Positions 9,560 to 19,800 of a stretch of DNA of 62,500 nt are shown piece by piece (position 1 is the stretch's first letter; every line of letters starts with the position of its first letter). The DNA comes from Emiliania huxleyi CCMP1516 (lineage: Eukaryota > Haptophyta > Isochrysidales > Noelaerhabdaceae), in the NCBI RefSeq assembly GCF_000372725.1, contig NW_005201192.1:929473-991972 (forward strand), read 5' to 3'. The position numbers were made by a program, and so were the translations under genes. The notes under the pieces are model-generated. The model was not told where the DNA came from, ran no database searches, and was given only the letters and a program-made list of their open reading frames with translations.

Positions 9560-11060
9560 CGGCATTTGAAGATGTGCCCGGGGGATTCTTCCCAAACCCA
9601 GCATGGGCGTAGGTTAGCCCTGAGCAAAGAAACCAGCACCTCATCAGTCTTCCCCGAGCGTCAGAGCTCGATGATCGCGCCGGCCGGACACACCCGCCAC
9701 TGAGACGGCCGTTCCAGGCATTTGAAAAAATTAGATATTCTTATCTTTTTGCCCCCCTCCGAGACTGGAGACAGTCACACCCCAGTATCAGACCAGGGGG
9801 AGTGCCCCCCTCCCCCGCTTGCCCTGCCTGCGCAGGATAGCGTGCCCCGATAACGGCGACACTTAGCGAGGGTCACTGCGCAAGGAGGGGGTGCGAAGCC
9901 TTTTCTTTTGTCCTCTCGGGGGAATGCTCTCTCGGCGCCCATGGCCTTCTGAGGTTTCGTACTGATGACGTCCTTCTTGGCACTTCGGGCGTCGGTGTGT
10001 GCGTATCTGTGGTGTCTAATTCTTCCGGTATGCTACATAGGTTTCCCGAGCTGAGACCTCCTTTCAATCCAAGCGTATCTTGCTGGAAGCCTTCCCGCTG
10101 GCGGGAGGTCCCCAGTTCGAAACCTGGTCGACCCTTATATCTTTTGTTCACACCTGAGCGGGCTCAATTTTGCTCAGATGCTCCTACGAATTCGAAATCG
10201 TGTCCTCACGCTTAGCGCTTGGTGTGTGTTCGTTTTTCGTCACGGGTGTTCCGGGCATTTGAACGCGACCATCGGGGGGGATGACATGCGCTCCATGGCT
10301 CAGACTCGCTTGGTCCCTTCTGATGCCCTAGGCCACACGTTCACTTGGGGGCTGGGGGCCTGTACTCTTACGTTTTATAATAGAGTACTCATCTCTTAGA
10401 CTTCGATACGACTGGCTGGGCCGCTGCTCACAATTACGGTAGGGGCCGGGGGCAAAAGCGAAAAGGGTTTGCCCCGGCCCGAAACTGGCACATGTCCCTA
10501 AATCCCATCTCGTCTCAGAGTTTGACCGTTTTATTTATTTATTTCGCACCGCGCGGCCGCGGGGGGACTTTGAGAGTGGTGACTGGTGTGTGTGGTATGC
10601 GAGTACTTGGAGCACTTGGAGCACTTGGAGTGCAGTCGGTAACCTCACATCCAGGGCCGGTGAGCTGAGAAGCGCATCCAGCGGGCCGGATGATCGGTAT
10701 CGGGCTACGGGCTAGAGAGCCCTGACCCCTAGCTAGGGGGGGGGCGCGCATTCGCAGGGCAAGGGCCTTAAAGTAAACACGGGTCTCCGAGGGTTAGTTC
10801 TGCGCTTTGGGTGTCCCCTAGCGGCGGAACGCCCCCTCTACTCGGAGCTAGTAAACACCAGACACTAGACACGAGCATGACGTACACTCTCACCCGACAT
10901 CGCCACTCAGGGCTCCTCCGCCCGATCTCCCCACCCCCCATCCGAGGGGGCTCCCCTCTCCTCCCGGTCCTCCCTCCTGTTCGATTTCCGATGGTTCGGC
11001 GTCGGCTGCGGAGCCCGCCTTCCCCTCTTATACTTCTTCGACCGCGGCCTCGCCGCCGTC
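9560..11060. other. Intergenic region with repeat fragments
   Basis: No supported gene. Items seen: a TTTATTTATTTATTT tract at about 10532-10547 that may end a retroelement remnant; three GCACTTGGA units at about 10605-10632, a motif repeated again at 44823-44860; and a tRNA-like T-arm sequence (AGTTCGAAACC, about 10114). The rest has no recognisable structure. Confidence 0.4.
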
Positions 11061-11073
11061 TCGTCTTCGGGGG

Positions 11074-12222
11074 CTATTCTTGTTGCCTCCGCCTCCGGCG
11101 ATCCCGTGCCCGACTCCTCGGGTGAGGGCGGCGGCATTCGATCGCCACGCCGCCCCTCCCCGGGAGGTGGGGCCAGCTCTCTTCGGTCGAGGACTCGCGC
11201 CCGCCCCCGCGCCCCCGCGGTCTCTCTATCGTCCTCGGCTCTTCCGTCCGTCCCGACTCTACTCGCAGAGGCCGCGTCAGCTCGTCTCTCGCCTCCTCCG
11301 ACAGCTGACCCCAGGCCCCCCCCGGGGCCCTCCGGTCTCGGCCCTCCGGCTCGCCGGCGGGTTCGTTATCGTGTTGCGGCAACTCCCCCCTCCCAGCTCC
11401 TCCTCCCGGGTACACCAGCCTCCGGCGGGGCGGTCCCGGGTCCCCCAGGTTATTCCGAGCGGGTCCATACGGTGGCGGCCCCGCCGGCGGCGGGGGTGGA
11501 GGCGGTGGCAGGGGCGGCGGGTATGGTGGCGGCCCTTGCGGTCCAAACGCCTGGTGTGGAGCCGCTGGGGCGGCCCCACGACCCTGCAGCCGTCCCAGTG
11601 GTGGGGGCGGGAGTGGCAGTGTGGGTGGCGGAAACGATGGCAGCACTGGCGGCCGCACCGCTTGGTGTGGAACCTCAGGGGCGGCTCCTCGACCCAGCGG
11701 TCGCTCCAGCGGCGGGGGCGGGTACGGTGGTGGTGGCGGCGGGCCTGGTGGCGGTACCGGCCGCCGCAACTCCTGAGGCGGGGCCTCGGAGGCGGCCCCC
11801 TGCCCCTGCGGTCGTTCTAGCCGGGGTTCCACGCGTCGGCCGTCCACCCCGCTCGTGGGGGGGGGCCTAGCTCTCGTCCCCCCTCGGGGAGGGGGGGGGG
11901 CAGGGCCCGGATCCGTCGACGGCCCCGCCTCTCCCCCCCCCCCTGTCTCCGCATCAGGCCGTAGACTGCCCAGTAGTCGCGTCGCCTCCCCCCTCGCCCG
12001 GTCCTTCTCGATTCGGTCCCGCACCGCCCGGATATCAAAGGCCGAGTTGTGTTCAGACAGCGGGCCCGCCGATGCCACCCGCCTCTTCACACAGCAGGCG
12101 TACGCCTTCAGCGCCTGCCCCCCCGGGACTGTGTCGGTCCCGGTGCGATGTCGTTGACGAGGTAGTCCTCCCCCTCCCACCGGAAAACCTGTCCTGAGTA
12201 AAAAGACTTTCAAAAAGCTCAT
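11074..12222 (-). CDS. Proline-rich protein with three ~35-residue repeats, unknown
   Basis: Open frame of 382 codons from ATG at 12222. The N-terminal third is mixed, with a charged helix (D-R-I-E-K-D-R-A-R-G). The middle has three imperfect repeats of about 35 residues, each with a core such as G-R-G-A-A-P-E-V-P-H-Q-A or G-Q-G-A-A-S-E-A-P-P-Q-E followed by a run of prolines. The C-terminal third is rich in Arg, Gly and Glu. No catalytic or binding domain is recognised. The neighbourhood is repeat-rich, so it may belong to a mobile element rather than be a host gene. The repeats are visible in the DNA too, which argues for local duplication. Confidence 0.4.
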   Translation of the reverse strand: MSFLKVFLLRTGFPVGGGGLPRQRHRTGTDTVPGGQALKAYACCVKRRVASAGPLSEHNSAFDIRAVRDRIEKDRARGEATRLLGSLRPDAETGGGGEAGPSTDPGPAPPPPRGGTRARPPPTSGVDGRRVEPRLERPQGQGAASEAPPQELRRPVPPPGPPPPPPYPPPPLERPLGRGAAPEVPHQAVRPPVLPSFPPPTLPLPPPPLGRLQGRGAAPAAPHQAFGPQGPPPYPPPLPPPPPPPPAGPPPYGPARNNLGDPGPPRRRLVYPGGGAGRGELPQHDNEPAGEPEGRDRRAPGGAWGQLSEEARDELTRPLRVESGRTEEPRTIERPRGRGGGRESSTEESWPHLPGRGGVAIECRRPHPRSRARDRRRRRQQE

Positions 12223-12285
12223 TTTTGCGAGGACACACCGAGTCTCACGTTTTCTCTGGCTCTAGGTCAGTAATTTGTCGCTCAA

Positions 12286-13600
12286 TCAAACCCGCCCACG
12301 TGGACCGCTCCACCCCTGCGCCATGTCATGTAGCCGCTTGGCGTGGCATTTGGAGCAGAGCCCGTCGAACGCCGGCGATCCAAAGAATCCGCACTTGCCG
12401 AGGCACTTCTTTGTCGATCGGGGGGCGGCGGCAGGATCGGCAGCGACGGGAGGAACTGCGGGCGCTGTGGCAGAAATGGCCAGCGCGGGGGCGTCGGACG
12501 GGTGGAAAGGCACGGCCTGTGCGGGCGCTACGTCTTCCAGCGCGAACTGTGAGGGCCGATCGGGCGGCGGCGGCTCGCTGAGGAGCGACGGGGAGGCTGC
12601 CGCGGGCGACGCGGGCAGCCGCGGCGACCGGTGCGGCGACGCCGGTGGGGCGTGCAGAGTGGCGGCGGTGGCGGCGGTCGTCGCCGGCGGCGGTGGGGGG
12701 CGGCGAGGGACAGGACCCGCCTACGGCGCGGGAGGGCTCCGTGAGGGAACGAGGCCGACTCTCCCTCTCTCTGTCTGTCGAGTGGGTGAGGAGTCGCCTC
12801 ATCCAACACCTTCATCCGCATCTTCTTCTTCGGAGGCAGTGCCTCCTCCGCCATGGCCTCCGCCATGGCCCCCTTGTCGCCTCCCCCCATCTCGCCGCTC
12901 GCGTCCATTTTGCCCGATTCCGCGCCTCGGCGGTGGTCCTCGCCATCGCGCATCACCACCGCCCCCCTCCCTGCCACCAGGCCCTTGGCCTCTCCAGAAT
13001 CCGCCTCTGCACTCCCCCTTGCACCCGCCTCTCCCGCCGCAACCAAACCACCCGCCGTGTGAGGGCGTGCTGCAGAGCCCAGACCCGTGCCGCATTGAGC
13101 GCAACCACACACCCACTCGCCGCTGTACCCGGCCTTGACTCCCGCGCACCGCAAGCACGCCCAATGCTCGCAGCCAGCGACGTCGCACTCGCCGACGGCG
13201 CGCCTGCGACGGATCCTCGTGTCATCTCGATCAATCTCGGTGAATCGCAAACCGCACGTCGAGTCGCGCCGAACGGTCACGCCCTCCTGCGGGGAGGGGA
13301 GAGCGGGGAACGATACGTAAGGGGGGGGGACATGGGGTGAGAAGCAGCATGAAGGAGAAAACGCCTCGTCATCAAGCACAGCGCCGCAGCGGCAGCAATA
13401 CACCGCAAGACTTGACCCACCTGCACCGCCGCCCTCGGCGGCCGCCGCATCCTCTACCGCAACCGCGGCGGGCTCAGCTACCGCCACCGCCGCCGCCGCC
13501 GCAATCGTCGCCGCCGCTTTGCTTGGCGCCACCGTCGCCGCTGCTTTGCTTGGCGCCGCCGCCGCTTTGCTTGGTGGCCTTCGAGACGCGGCCGAAGCCG
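12286..13600 (-). CDS. PHD-like plus A20 zinc-finger protein (5' end unresolved)
   Basis: Two zinc-binding regions appear in order. First, a PHD-like pattern: Y-C-C-R-C-G, then C-D-V-A-G-C-E-H-W-A-C-L-R-C, then W-V-C-G-C-A-Q-C (about 13400 to 13100). Second, near the C-terminus, an A20-type finger C-L-G-K-C-G-F-F-G-S-P-A-F-D-G-L-C-S-K-C (about 12400). They lie in different frames and would be joined by an intron from the donor after K-M-R-M-K (about 12810) to the acceptor ending at about 12552, both phase 0. A possible GC-AG intron (13287-13364) sits inside the PHD region. A20 fingers bind ubiquitin in plant and animal proteins; the AN1 finger usually paired with A20 in stress-associated proteins is not visible. 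No ATG is seen at the 5' end, and an upstream Ala/Lys-rich tract is low complexity. Confidence 0.55.
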
Positions 13601-13891
13601 AACGGCTCGGTTGACGCACTCTGCGCGCGAGGCGGAGCACGGCATCAGCGGTTGCGTCGTACGGAGGAACGCCTACGGCAGAAGTCCAGAGACGTTCGGG
13701 AGGGCCCCTCTGCGCCGGCGAACCCCGTGGCGGCGAGATGCCGACGCCGAGCCGCGCAGCCAGCTGGGTCAGCACCTATGGGCGCGCAAGGGAGCGCGTC
13801 CAAGTCTGCTGTGAAGCAGGGAAGGGACGGAGTGGAGGGAAGCGGGCACGTAGTCTGCGCGGCCGCGCACGACGAGCTCCGCGACGCGGTC

Positions 13892-15357
13892 CTAACGATC
13901 GCGTCTCCTTGCTTGCTTCCCTCTCCTCTCGGCCTCCCGGAGACGCGCAGCGGCGCGATCCTTCGGAGTCGGCTGCAAGTTGATGATTGCGAAACGCTTG
14001 CGCCCGCGCCCCGGCTGCTGCCAGATGTACTTGTAGTGCTGCAGCACCTGCAGGGCATGTCCAAGCGGAGTCCGCACTCTGCCGCCAAGTGCGACTCTTG
14101 CCGCGCTGCGGCACCTTGAGCGAAGAACCAACGAAGAGCGACACGTCGGCGCGACCCGCGGCCTCTTGCGCCGACTCGAGCTGCGTCTGGCGGTGACAGG
14201 CGGGGGAAAGGTGAGGAGGTACGCCCACCCTCGCAGCTCGCCGAATGTGCGGGTACGCGCGTCGCGCCTCGTCGATCTTCTCCCCAAAGTAGACGATTGT
14301 GTCGTGCAGTGGCGCGCGGCAGCTGCTGTCGTCACATTTGCGCATCGTGGTGTGCCGCCGGTATGAAGACGCCTCTGTCACGTCGAAACCACGCAGAAAC
14401 TCGCGGCCACACGCGCGGCATCGCTCGCGAAAGACGTTGCCGTGCAACTCCGTCAGCGCCGACGGCGGCACCTGTCCACACAGCGCGCGAAGGTCTGCCG
14501 TAGCAGGAGCTGCTGCTGCTCGCGCTACTCCTACTACCGTGAGTTGCACCGTGAAGCGAGGCATGTGAGTTGACGCTGGCTGCAGGAGTCCAGGACTACA
14601 GCTGTCGCCAGGCGGCACTGCTACAGTGACGTTATACTACTGCTGCACCCCCGAGCGCATGTGCAGGCCGTCGATGTTTTGAGAGACGACAGCGGCGACG
14701 CGGCCTGATAGCGCGGTCATGAAACGGCAGCTTGAAGAGCGGTGCGTGTGGCAACGTTGGGCGCCACGTGCGGCGAAGTTGCTGCGCAGGCCGTCGGCGC
14801 CGTGGGAGTAAGGCGGGGACTGAGTGAGGGCTTCGAGTCGCACCGGCGCGCACGAGGGCAGCGAGCGCCATGTGGCCCTCGGTTGGCGTGACGCCGAGCT
14901 TGTCGACGCCGCCGGCGCGAGAGCCGCTGGAGAGGGAGCCGGCCTTGCCCGCGGGCGCCTTTTTCTGCTGCGTCCATATCCCCTGCGGCCCGCGGTAGTC
15001 GGGGATGTTGGCGGCAGTCGAGATCCCAGCGCCGGTGTACACAACCACGTGACGCGCTCCAGCCAGCATCTCGCTCAGCGCGTCGATCTTGCCGCGGAGG
15101 ACTTCGGCGTCGTCCTCCGTTTCCACCATGCTCGCCGCCTCGGCCGCCTTGCGCGCTGCAGTCCGCTCCTGCGCTGCCTGCAGCCGGCGCGCCTCCTCTG
15201 GCCGCGCCTCCAGCAGCGCGAGGTCGGCGGCGGTGCGCTCGTCGACTGGCGTGCGGAGCGCGGCCTTGAGCCGACGCTCCACCTCCCGCTCCTCCGCCGC
15301 AGCCCTGGACTGCGCCGCGCGCTCCAGCTTGGCCGAGTCCCGCTGGGAGAGCGCCAT
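13892..15357 (-). CDS. SIRT7-like NAD-dependent protein deacylase (sirtuin)
   Basis: Five exons, complement of 14844-15357, 14649-14704, 14229-14471, 14115-14186 and 13892-14047, give 346 residues with every junction in phase and GT-AG borders. Catalytic motifs in order: Y-T-G-A-G-I-S-T-A, I-P-D-Y-R-G-P-Q-G-I-W-T, S-Q-N-I-D-G-L-H, E-L-H-G-N (catalytic His), zinc pairs C-R-A-C and C-D-D-S-S-C, D-T-I-V-Y-F-G-E, V-G-S-S-L-K-V, and I-I-N-L-Q-P-T-P-K-D. The L-R-G-K-I block before the NAD site and the F-D-V-T-E-A segment point to the SIRT6/7 branch, closest to SIRT7. A basic, helical N-terminal 95 residues also matches SIRT7. The C-terminal extension of animal SIRT7 is short. Probable nuclear or nucleolar histone deacylase. 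The 14187-14228 intron is only 42 bases. Confidence 0.92.
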
Positions 15358-15399
15358 CGGGGGCCTGTGCTCGTAGGCACGGCCTGTGCGATACGGCGG

Positions 15400-16000
15400 C
15401 GCCTGGCCAACTTGGAAGGCGGCGAATAAAATTATTCGAGGTCCCCTCTAAGCCCTCAGACAAGATATGTAAGATGCGCCCTCCCCCCTCGCTTTTGCAA
15501 AATCCTGCAAAGGTGGGGACGTGTCTGTCCTCGACCCAGCCCTAGCTTGGGATGTCCGTTGTATTTATTTATTTATTTATAGACAAGATATGTGGCACGA
15601 AGGTTGAAGCGAGAATCGGAGAGAGACTGCGAAGAGAGATAGGAAGAGGCGGACGCCCAAGGGTGGGCGACGGCTAGCGCACCACACCCCTCTCCTTAAA
15701 ATCCCTGTGTGGTGGCGGCGTGCCGTCCTCCCATCCCTCCCTTGGGCGTCCGTTTTCTTTCTTTAGACAAGATATGTGAGGGGGGCTGCGCAAATTCTGG
15801 GCACACGCGCAGATTCTGTCGACACGGGCGCGCCATGCCCAAGGCCTCGCGCCCTCGCCGTCGAAGGCGCCGCTGCCGAGGAAGCCGAAGAAGCCGAAGG
15901 ACGTGAAGGACGTGGCCTTGAACACGATGCGCCTCGCCTTGGAAGGCGGCGAATGAAAAATATTTTCGTCGGCACGAGGGAGCTTACCAGTGATCCAAGC
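15400..16000. repeat. Nested dispersed-repeat cluster with TTTA tract
   Basis: AGACAAGATATGT occurs three times (about 15462, 15582, 15765), and GGAAGGCGGCGAAT occurs at about 15414 and 15941, suggesting tandem insertion of related elements. A TTTATTTATTTATTTATA tract ends one unit (about 15561). Block 15600-15765 is the reverse complement of about 33810-33985. Block 15490-15550 (around CAAAATCCTGCAAAGGTGGG) matches, inverted, about 43670-43740. No coding region is supported. Confidence 0.7.
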
Positions 16001-16865
16001 TCCCTCACGCGCTCCACCCGCGATCCGCACCTGTGACCACAAGCACAACCCATAACACTGTGAATTTGTGTGAGCTCTGTGTCCTGACTTGCTAATAATC
16101 GCGAGGTGGGGTGCTACTCGAGTAGTCTGGGACCCATACGTGGCAGTTCCCTTGCTCCAAGCGCTTGCGCTTCGGCGGTAGTGATCTAATCACCCGAATA
16201 CCACGTTCGGATCGCTCCTCATCGCAAACCCTGTCAGCAGTTCATGGGCTCGCGCTCATCCAGCAGCAGGTGGGGCCGGCGGTAGCGCGGCACGATGCGA
16301 GCGAACAGGCCCTGCACGACCTCACGTTCCAGGACGTCATTCAGGCAGTGCGCTCGTTGGCCACGCTTGCCCCATCCGACATCTTGCCTGCACCAGCCGA
16401 GCACAAAAAGGGCGAGAGGCGGGCTCTCGTGGACGCCGAGCAGGTGAATGAGTTGTAGCGTGTGTGGAGCCGCAACACAGGCACATTTCTACGTCACGGT
16501 ATGCGTCTCAGTAGACCGCAGGGTCCCTTCTGTAGCCGAAGGCGAAGCGTAGCCTTGTTGCTTTGACCGTCTCGTTCTAGTTTTCTTTTTTCCAAGACAC
16601 AAAGCCCGAGAGTGCCCCCCCGCACATGCACATGCAACGGTGACTCGCCACAGCCCACACACTCGCGTACAAACATGCACACACTCTATATGACTCGTGT
16701 GTACGCGTGTGACTCGTAGACCCATATGGCGCCATGCTGCATGCACGACACACAGACAAAATACACCAGAGACATGCCGTAACCCACGGTCAGCGTCAGG
16801 ATGGGCGACTTCAGCGGCAGCGAGCCGTCACTCTAGTGCCCTCGCTGCGCTGCTCCACTCGTCCG
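16001..16865. other. 3' intergenic region of the lipid-binding gene
   Basis: No recognised gene. 16208-16240 holds one copy (minus orientation) of a dispersed repeat shared with 31181-31213, 41050 and 44650. An open frame at 16165-16458 runs through that repeat and has no known domain. Confidence 0.4.
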
Positions 16866-19800
16866 CTACACAATATTGGTCGAAGGCTGATGCGCGCCTC
16901 CCGTGCGCGAGCCGTCGCGTGTCTCGCTTGCGGATGACTTCCGCGTGGCGGCCTTATCCTCGGCGCTGCTGTCGTCAAATGTGCCCCACGCCAGCGGCGG
17001 CATCTCGAGCGCCGACTCATCCAATCTCGAAGCGACGGCCAAGCCAGCCGGAATACCGACGAGGGTGGCAAGAGTGAGAAGAAAGTAGGGGGGTCTGATG
17101 CCGGCGGAGAGGGTGAGGCATGTGGGCGGATCGACCAGCTCAGCAAAATGCGCCTACTCAACAGGCTGAATGATTGGAAACGCGGTCCGACGGCATGTGG
17201 TCGGCGGCTCGGGCCGCTCGAATGGCGCCTCGGCGACGGCGCCAACAGTGTCGCAGAGGCCGTGCGAGATTTCCCCCACGATCTGCTGCGCAATGGCGTC
17301 GAGCTGGGACGAGGGGGGGGGGGGGGGGGTCCACGCTTAGTGGGCGGAAGGGGTGATGGGAGGGGTTCGACGAGGGAGCTTGCAGGAACCCGCACCTGCA
17401 CGATTGAGAGGATCATGCAAACCACGTAGACCTCGAGTGCACCGAGGGAGGAGCACACCTAGTTTGACCGGCCGCCTCAGAGGCCGCCGAGAGGGCCCAG
17501 GCGGTATATGCGGACGGAGCTGCGGGAGGGGCGGCACATTGAGCATAAAGCCAGCGGCGTGGCGCGACGACGGCGAAAGCGGCACGAACCAGGCGAGCAA
17601 GCAGCCAAAGTACCAGGCAAGAGGGGCGACCATGATAACGAGGAAGTAGATGACGCGGTACCTGGAGGGAAGCTCGGGGCGGCTCAGCCAGGCCAAAGAG
17701 ACGAGAGGAGAGACGGGGCGGCACCCTTCCATCAGCCAGTCGGGCGATGATGGCGAGGCGTGGCGGAGCTGGACGCCACTCTCGATCACAGAGTACTCGT
17801 CGGAGCTCTCCCCGCCGAGTGCCACGCCGAGAAGCCCCCCCTTGGAGAGGCGGAATACGGGGAGGAAGCAGGCGCCGAGCGTTGCGCAAAAGGCAAAGAT
17901 CAGTGACAGGCTCACCACGATGCCAAAGCGTTCGCCGGAGCGATGGCGGAGCGCGACGCTTGGGATTGGTGGCGCAGCAGCCTCGGTGCCAGGCCGTACG
18001 GCGGCCTTCCTCTTCCCCTGGCCCGCCCTCGTCGCCTCGCGAGGCGGGCGCGCGCACGGGTGTTGCGGCGGCAGGCACACTGTCTTGTGCATGTGGAAGA
18101 CGAGGGCGGTGAGGAGCAGGGAGGCGAGGACAGCGAGGAAGAAATAGGTGATGCCCTCTGTCGGCATAACCTCGACCGAGACGGTCGCCAACGGGAGCGC
18201 GCCCGGTTCGGGAGCGGGCGGTAACGTGAAGTCCATCTGCATCGCCGCCATCAGAATGAAGATCATCAACGAATCGACGTTTGACCACTTGCCCATCTTC
18301 TCAAAGAAGCCGAGCAGGGCGCCCCGCCTCCCCGCCGGGAGAACACAAGGCGGTGCCCACAAGCAAAAGAGCGTAGTCGAGAGCTTCACGGCAGGCCAAA
18401 TGCCTACACACACGGAAGGTTGCGCAGCGGCACGTCACGGACGTGGTTGCCGAGCTTCGGAGCTAGGGCGCTGGTCGGGCGCGCCCGAGAAGACCACGAT
18501 GAGGGCCGAGATGAGGTAGCCCATCCCGCCCGTCTGCCAGAAGCGGATCACCTACCGCGATCGATGGAGGCTGTGCCATGCTACGCAGCAACGCAGACGG
18601 TCCACCAGAGGCGCGTCACCGAGGAGGGGAGCCCAATGCCAAACACGTCGAGCGGCGGCAGCGGTGCCCCCGCCACCGAGACCGTCGCACGCACCATGGC
18701 GCCATCGAGCACGGGCGCGTTGGCATACGAGAAGAGGAGGAGGTTCAACACGAGCAAGAGCGAGAGCGGCCACGTCAGCGAACGGGGGTAGTGCGACGCG
18801 ATGGGGAAGGCGCCACCATCCGCCGCCGCTCCGCGCCGCGGGACGCAGCAGAAGCGCGGACAGGCGAGGTGACCGCCGATCACGAGGGCGCTGATGCCGT
18901 AGGCGGCCCCGTAGACAGTGCACGAGAGCAGCGTCTCGAGCCCGCTCATACCGGTGCCGGTGGTGGTGGTTGCGGCAGCGGGAGGCACCCCCACCCTAGG
19001 CGCCGCGCAGGCCTCATGCGCCGCGTCGACGGTCGAGGCAAGCGCCTCATTGAGCGCGCCGAGGGTGCCCGGCAGGACCGCGGACAGCAGGGAGCCGAGA
19101 AAGCCAGCCGTCAGCACGGCGGGCTCGGTGCCGTTGATGGGGGCGATCGCAAGCTCAAAGCTAGGGGGAGAGGGAGAGCTCGTCTCAGCGTCTCTACCTT
19201 CGGCTCTCTACCCCTCTCATGTCTTTCTTGGTGTCTCTCGTGTATCCGGCAAGACTCCGGGAGGGTTGTCGAGGCTGCTGCGACCACAAGGGTGATACAT
19301 GGGCAGAGACCGCACACCTCGAGGCGCCGCCATCAAGTGCATCGAGGCGCGCTCCGCGCAGGGGTGTCAGCACGCAGGGTGAGGCGAGGTCGGCGATCGA
19401 GAGGGCGCCGAGCGCGCCGGCCGCGAGCCGTAGCTGCTGCACGGCCTCAGCAGTGACCGCAGCGGCCGTCAGGTTGACCGTCCAGCCCACCGTCCGACCT
19501 ATAGCAACCACGTCGCGCTCACAGCACAACGAGCCATGCAGTTGGCCTCGGTTCGCCCCTTGCTTTGACCCAGGAGCGAGATGCTCAATGCCATCGAGAG
19601 CGAGAGCGGCTCGCTGGTGGCCACTGCAGCACGCGCCTTTGTAGCGTAGAGCGCGGTACCACCGCTGAACGGGTCGACACCGTCGCTGGCCTCGCACTCC
19701 GCCGCAAGAAAGGAGAGCTCCGAGGCGGCTGCGACGCCCGATAGCCGGAGGTCGGAAAGGCCGAGCTGGAGGGGCGCTGGCGTCGCGAGCGGCGCAACCA

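Noticed and set aside
10095..10140. tRNA or tRNA-derived SINE, because of AGTTCGAAACC resembling a B box
   Set aside because: No A box, anticodon arm or matching acceptor stem could be drawn upstream, and the T stem pairs only with an irregular loop. Kept only as a note.
12275..13138. Plus-strand 287-codon frame
   Set aside because: Antisense of the PHD/A20 fingers; low complexity and no motif.
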